Positions 6,011 through 6,510 of a stretch of 6,510 bases of DNA are shown here, in pieces. A program made the translations under genes and the position numbers. Under the pieces are notes generated by a model. That model worked only from the letters and a program-made list of their open reading frames with translations, made no database searches and was not told the DNA's origin. The stretch covers positions 1-6,510 of the forward strand of contig JALGXY010000120.1 in NCBI GenBank assembly GCA_029824495.1, given 5' to 3'. How positions within the stretch are numbered: position 1 is the stretch's first letter; the number at the start of each line of letters is the position of its first letter. Origin of the DNA: Fimbriimonadia bacterium. Lineage in GTDB: Bacteria > Armatimonadota > Fimbriimonadia > Fimbriimonadales > Fimbriimonadaceae.

Positions 6011-6510
6011 TTCTCGCTGCTGCCTCAGTCGATAGCGCTCGATTTTGAACTGCGGATTCGACGGCAGCTTCGGCTCGATCATGCCACCCCTGCTCAATCG
6101 AGAGTTCGATGATTTCGGACCAGATTCCTCCGTGCCAAGGTGCTTTCTCTGCCGCCGTCTCTAGCGCTGTCATCGCATCATTAGGCCGACCGCTCGCACT
6201 GTACGCGTCGGCGATTGAGATGTAAGGCCAGAGGTCATTTGGGTTGAGGCTCAGGGCTGCCTCAAAGTGTGAAATCGCTGTATCCAAGCGACCATCGGCA
6301 AGGCTGATGTCGCCTGCCATCGCATGGCTTCGGGCTGAGCGTGGATTGAAATGCAGCGCAGTCAGCGAGGCTGTCTCTGCTTCAGCGAATCGCTCTGATT
6401 CAAAAAGCGAGACAGCCAGGCTTTCATGAACTCCTGCAAGAACTCTTTTAGGCAGAGTGGCGTTGCCGACATTACGCACCAGCCGATCGCTGATGGCAGG
6501 AGTCGAATCA
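5967..6510 (-). CDS. Tetratricopeptide-repeat protein, 5' truncated by the window edge
   Basis: The reverse frame ends at TGA (complement of 5967-5969) and stays open to the window edge. The GTG at 6479 is probably internal, because upstream codons continue as '...DSTPAISDRLV' without a stop. About 180 residues are visible with four TPR-like units of about 34 residues. Landmarks are 'ESLAVSLFESERFAEAETAS', 'AMAGDISLADGRLDTAISHF', 'ISIADAYSASGRPNDAMTAL' and 'IIELSIEQGWHDRAEAAVES'. The small-residue, aromatic and Pro positions (for example 'AALSLNPND') fit the TPR consensus. TPR arrays serve as protein-docking scaffolds; a link to the pilus machine, for example as a PilF/PilW-type pilotin, cannot be judged because the N-terminus is missing. 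The gene converges on the PilP/GspC-like gene, overlapping by 44 bases, so it belongs to a separate transcript. Confidence 0.82.
   Translation of the reverse strand, partial: DSTPAISDRLVRNVGNATLPKRVLAGVHESLAVSLFESERFAEAETASLTALHFNPRSARSHAMAGDISLADGRLDTAISHFEAALSLNPNDLWPYISIADAYSASGRPNDAMTALETAAEKAPWHGGIWSEIIELSIEQGWHDRAEAAVESAVQNRALSTEAAARIRTRLEEAAQSLPQ

Noticed and set aside
6011..6060. Possible terminator hairpin after the operon.
   Set aside because: No stable inverted repeat with a T-run was found by eye, and the region is coding on the opposite strand.
1..6510. CRISPR arrays, tRNA or rRNA genes, insertion sequences.
   Set aside because: No regularly spaced direct repeats, RNA-gene signatures or transposase-like frames were seen; coding density is nearly complete.

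Overview
The window is a dense, single-direction gene cluster for the trans-envelope part of a type IV filament machine (type IV pilus or type II secretion class), followed by one convergent tetratricopeptide-repeat (TPR) gene. A secretin and inner-membrane alignment proteins point to a diderm bacterium. Base composition is moderate by eye (roughly half or slightly more G+C), and genes abut or overlap with almost no spacer. I cannot fix the phylum; an Armatimonadota-like or other deep diderm lineage is only a guess.

Layout on the + strand: (1) the 3' end of a large protein with a DUF7305-like β-rich domain, often linked to PilX/minor-pilin proteins (2-577); (2) a GspI/PilV-like pseudopilin (561-941); (3) a GspJ/PilW-like pseudopilin (938-1492); (4) a PilM-PilN fusion, i.e. 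a GspL-type architecture (1502-3022); (5) a PilO/GspM-like protein with a long acidic tail (3019-3702); (6) a secretin of the PilQ/GspD family split between two frames (3689-4600 and 4578-5396); (7) a membrane-anchored PilP/GspC-like protein (5402-6010). On the - strand, a 5'-truncated TPR protein (5967-6510) meets the cluster tail to tail with a 44-base overlap.

The genes fit one machine. Pseudopilins would prime the filament tip. The PilMN fusion and PilO-like protein would form the inner-membrane platform. The PilP/GspC-like protein would bridge the periplasm to the secretin, which would be the outer-membrane pore. The assembly ATPase, the polytopic platform protein, the major pilin and the prepilin peptidase are not in the window. 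Several junctions are ATGA-type or longer overlaps, indicating an operon with translational coupling. No promoter or terminator is visible inside it, and no stretch over 300 bases lacks a gene.

The oddest points are the interrupted secretin, which seems to have lost a short piece of its third N-domain as well as its frame; the fused PilM-PilN with degenerate nucleotide-binding motifs; the PilO-like acidic tail; and the mixture of T4P-like and T2SS-like traits. I see no sign of a wholly unknown system.
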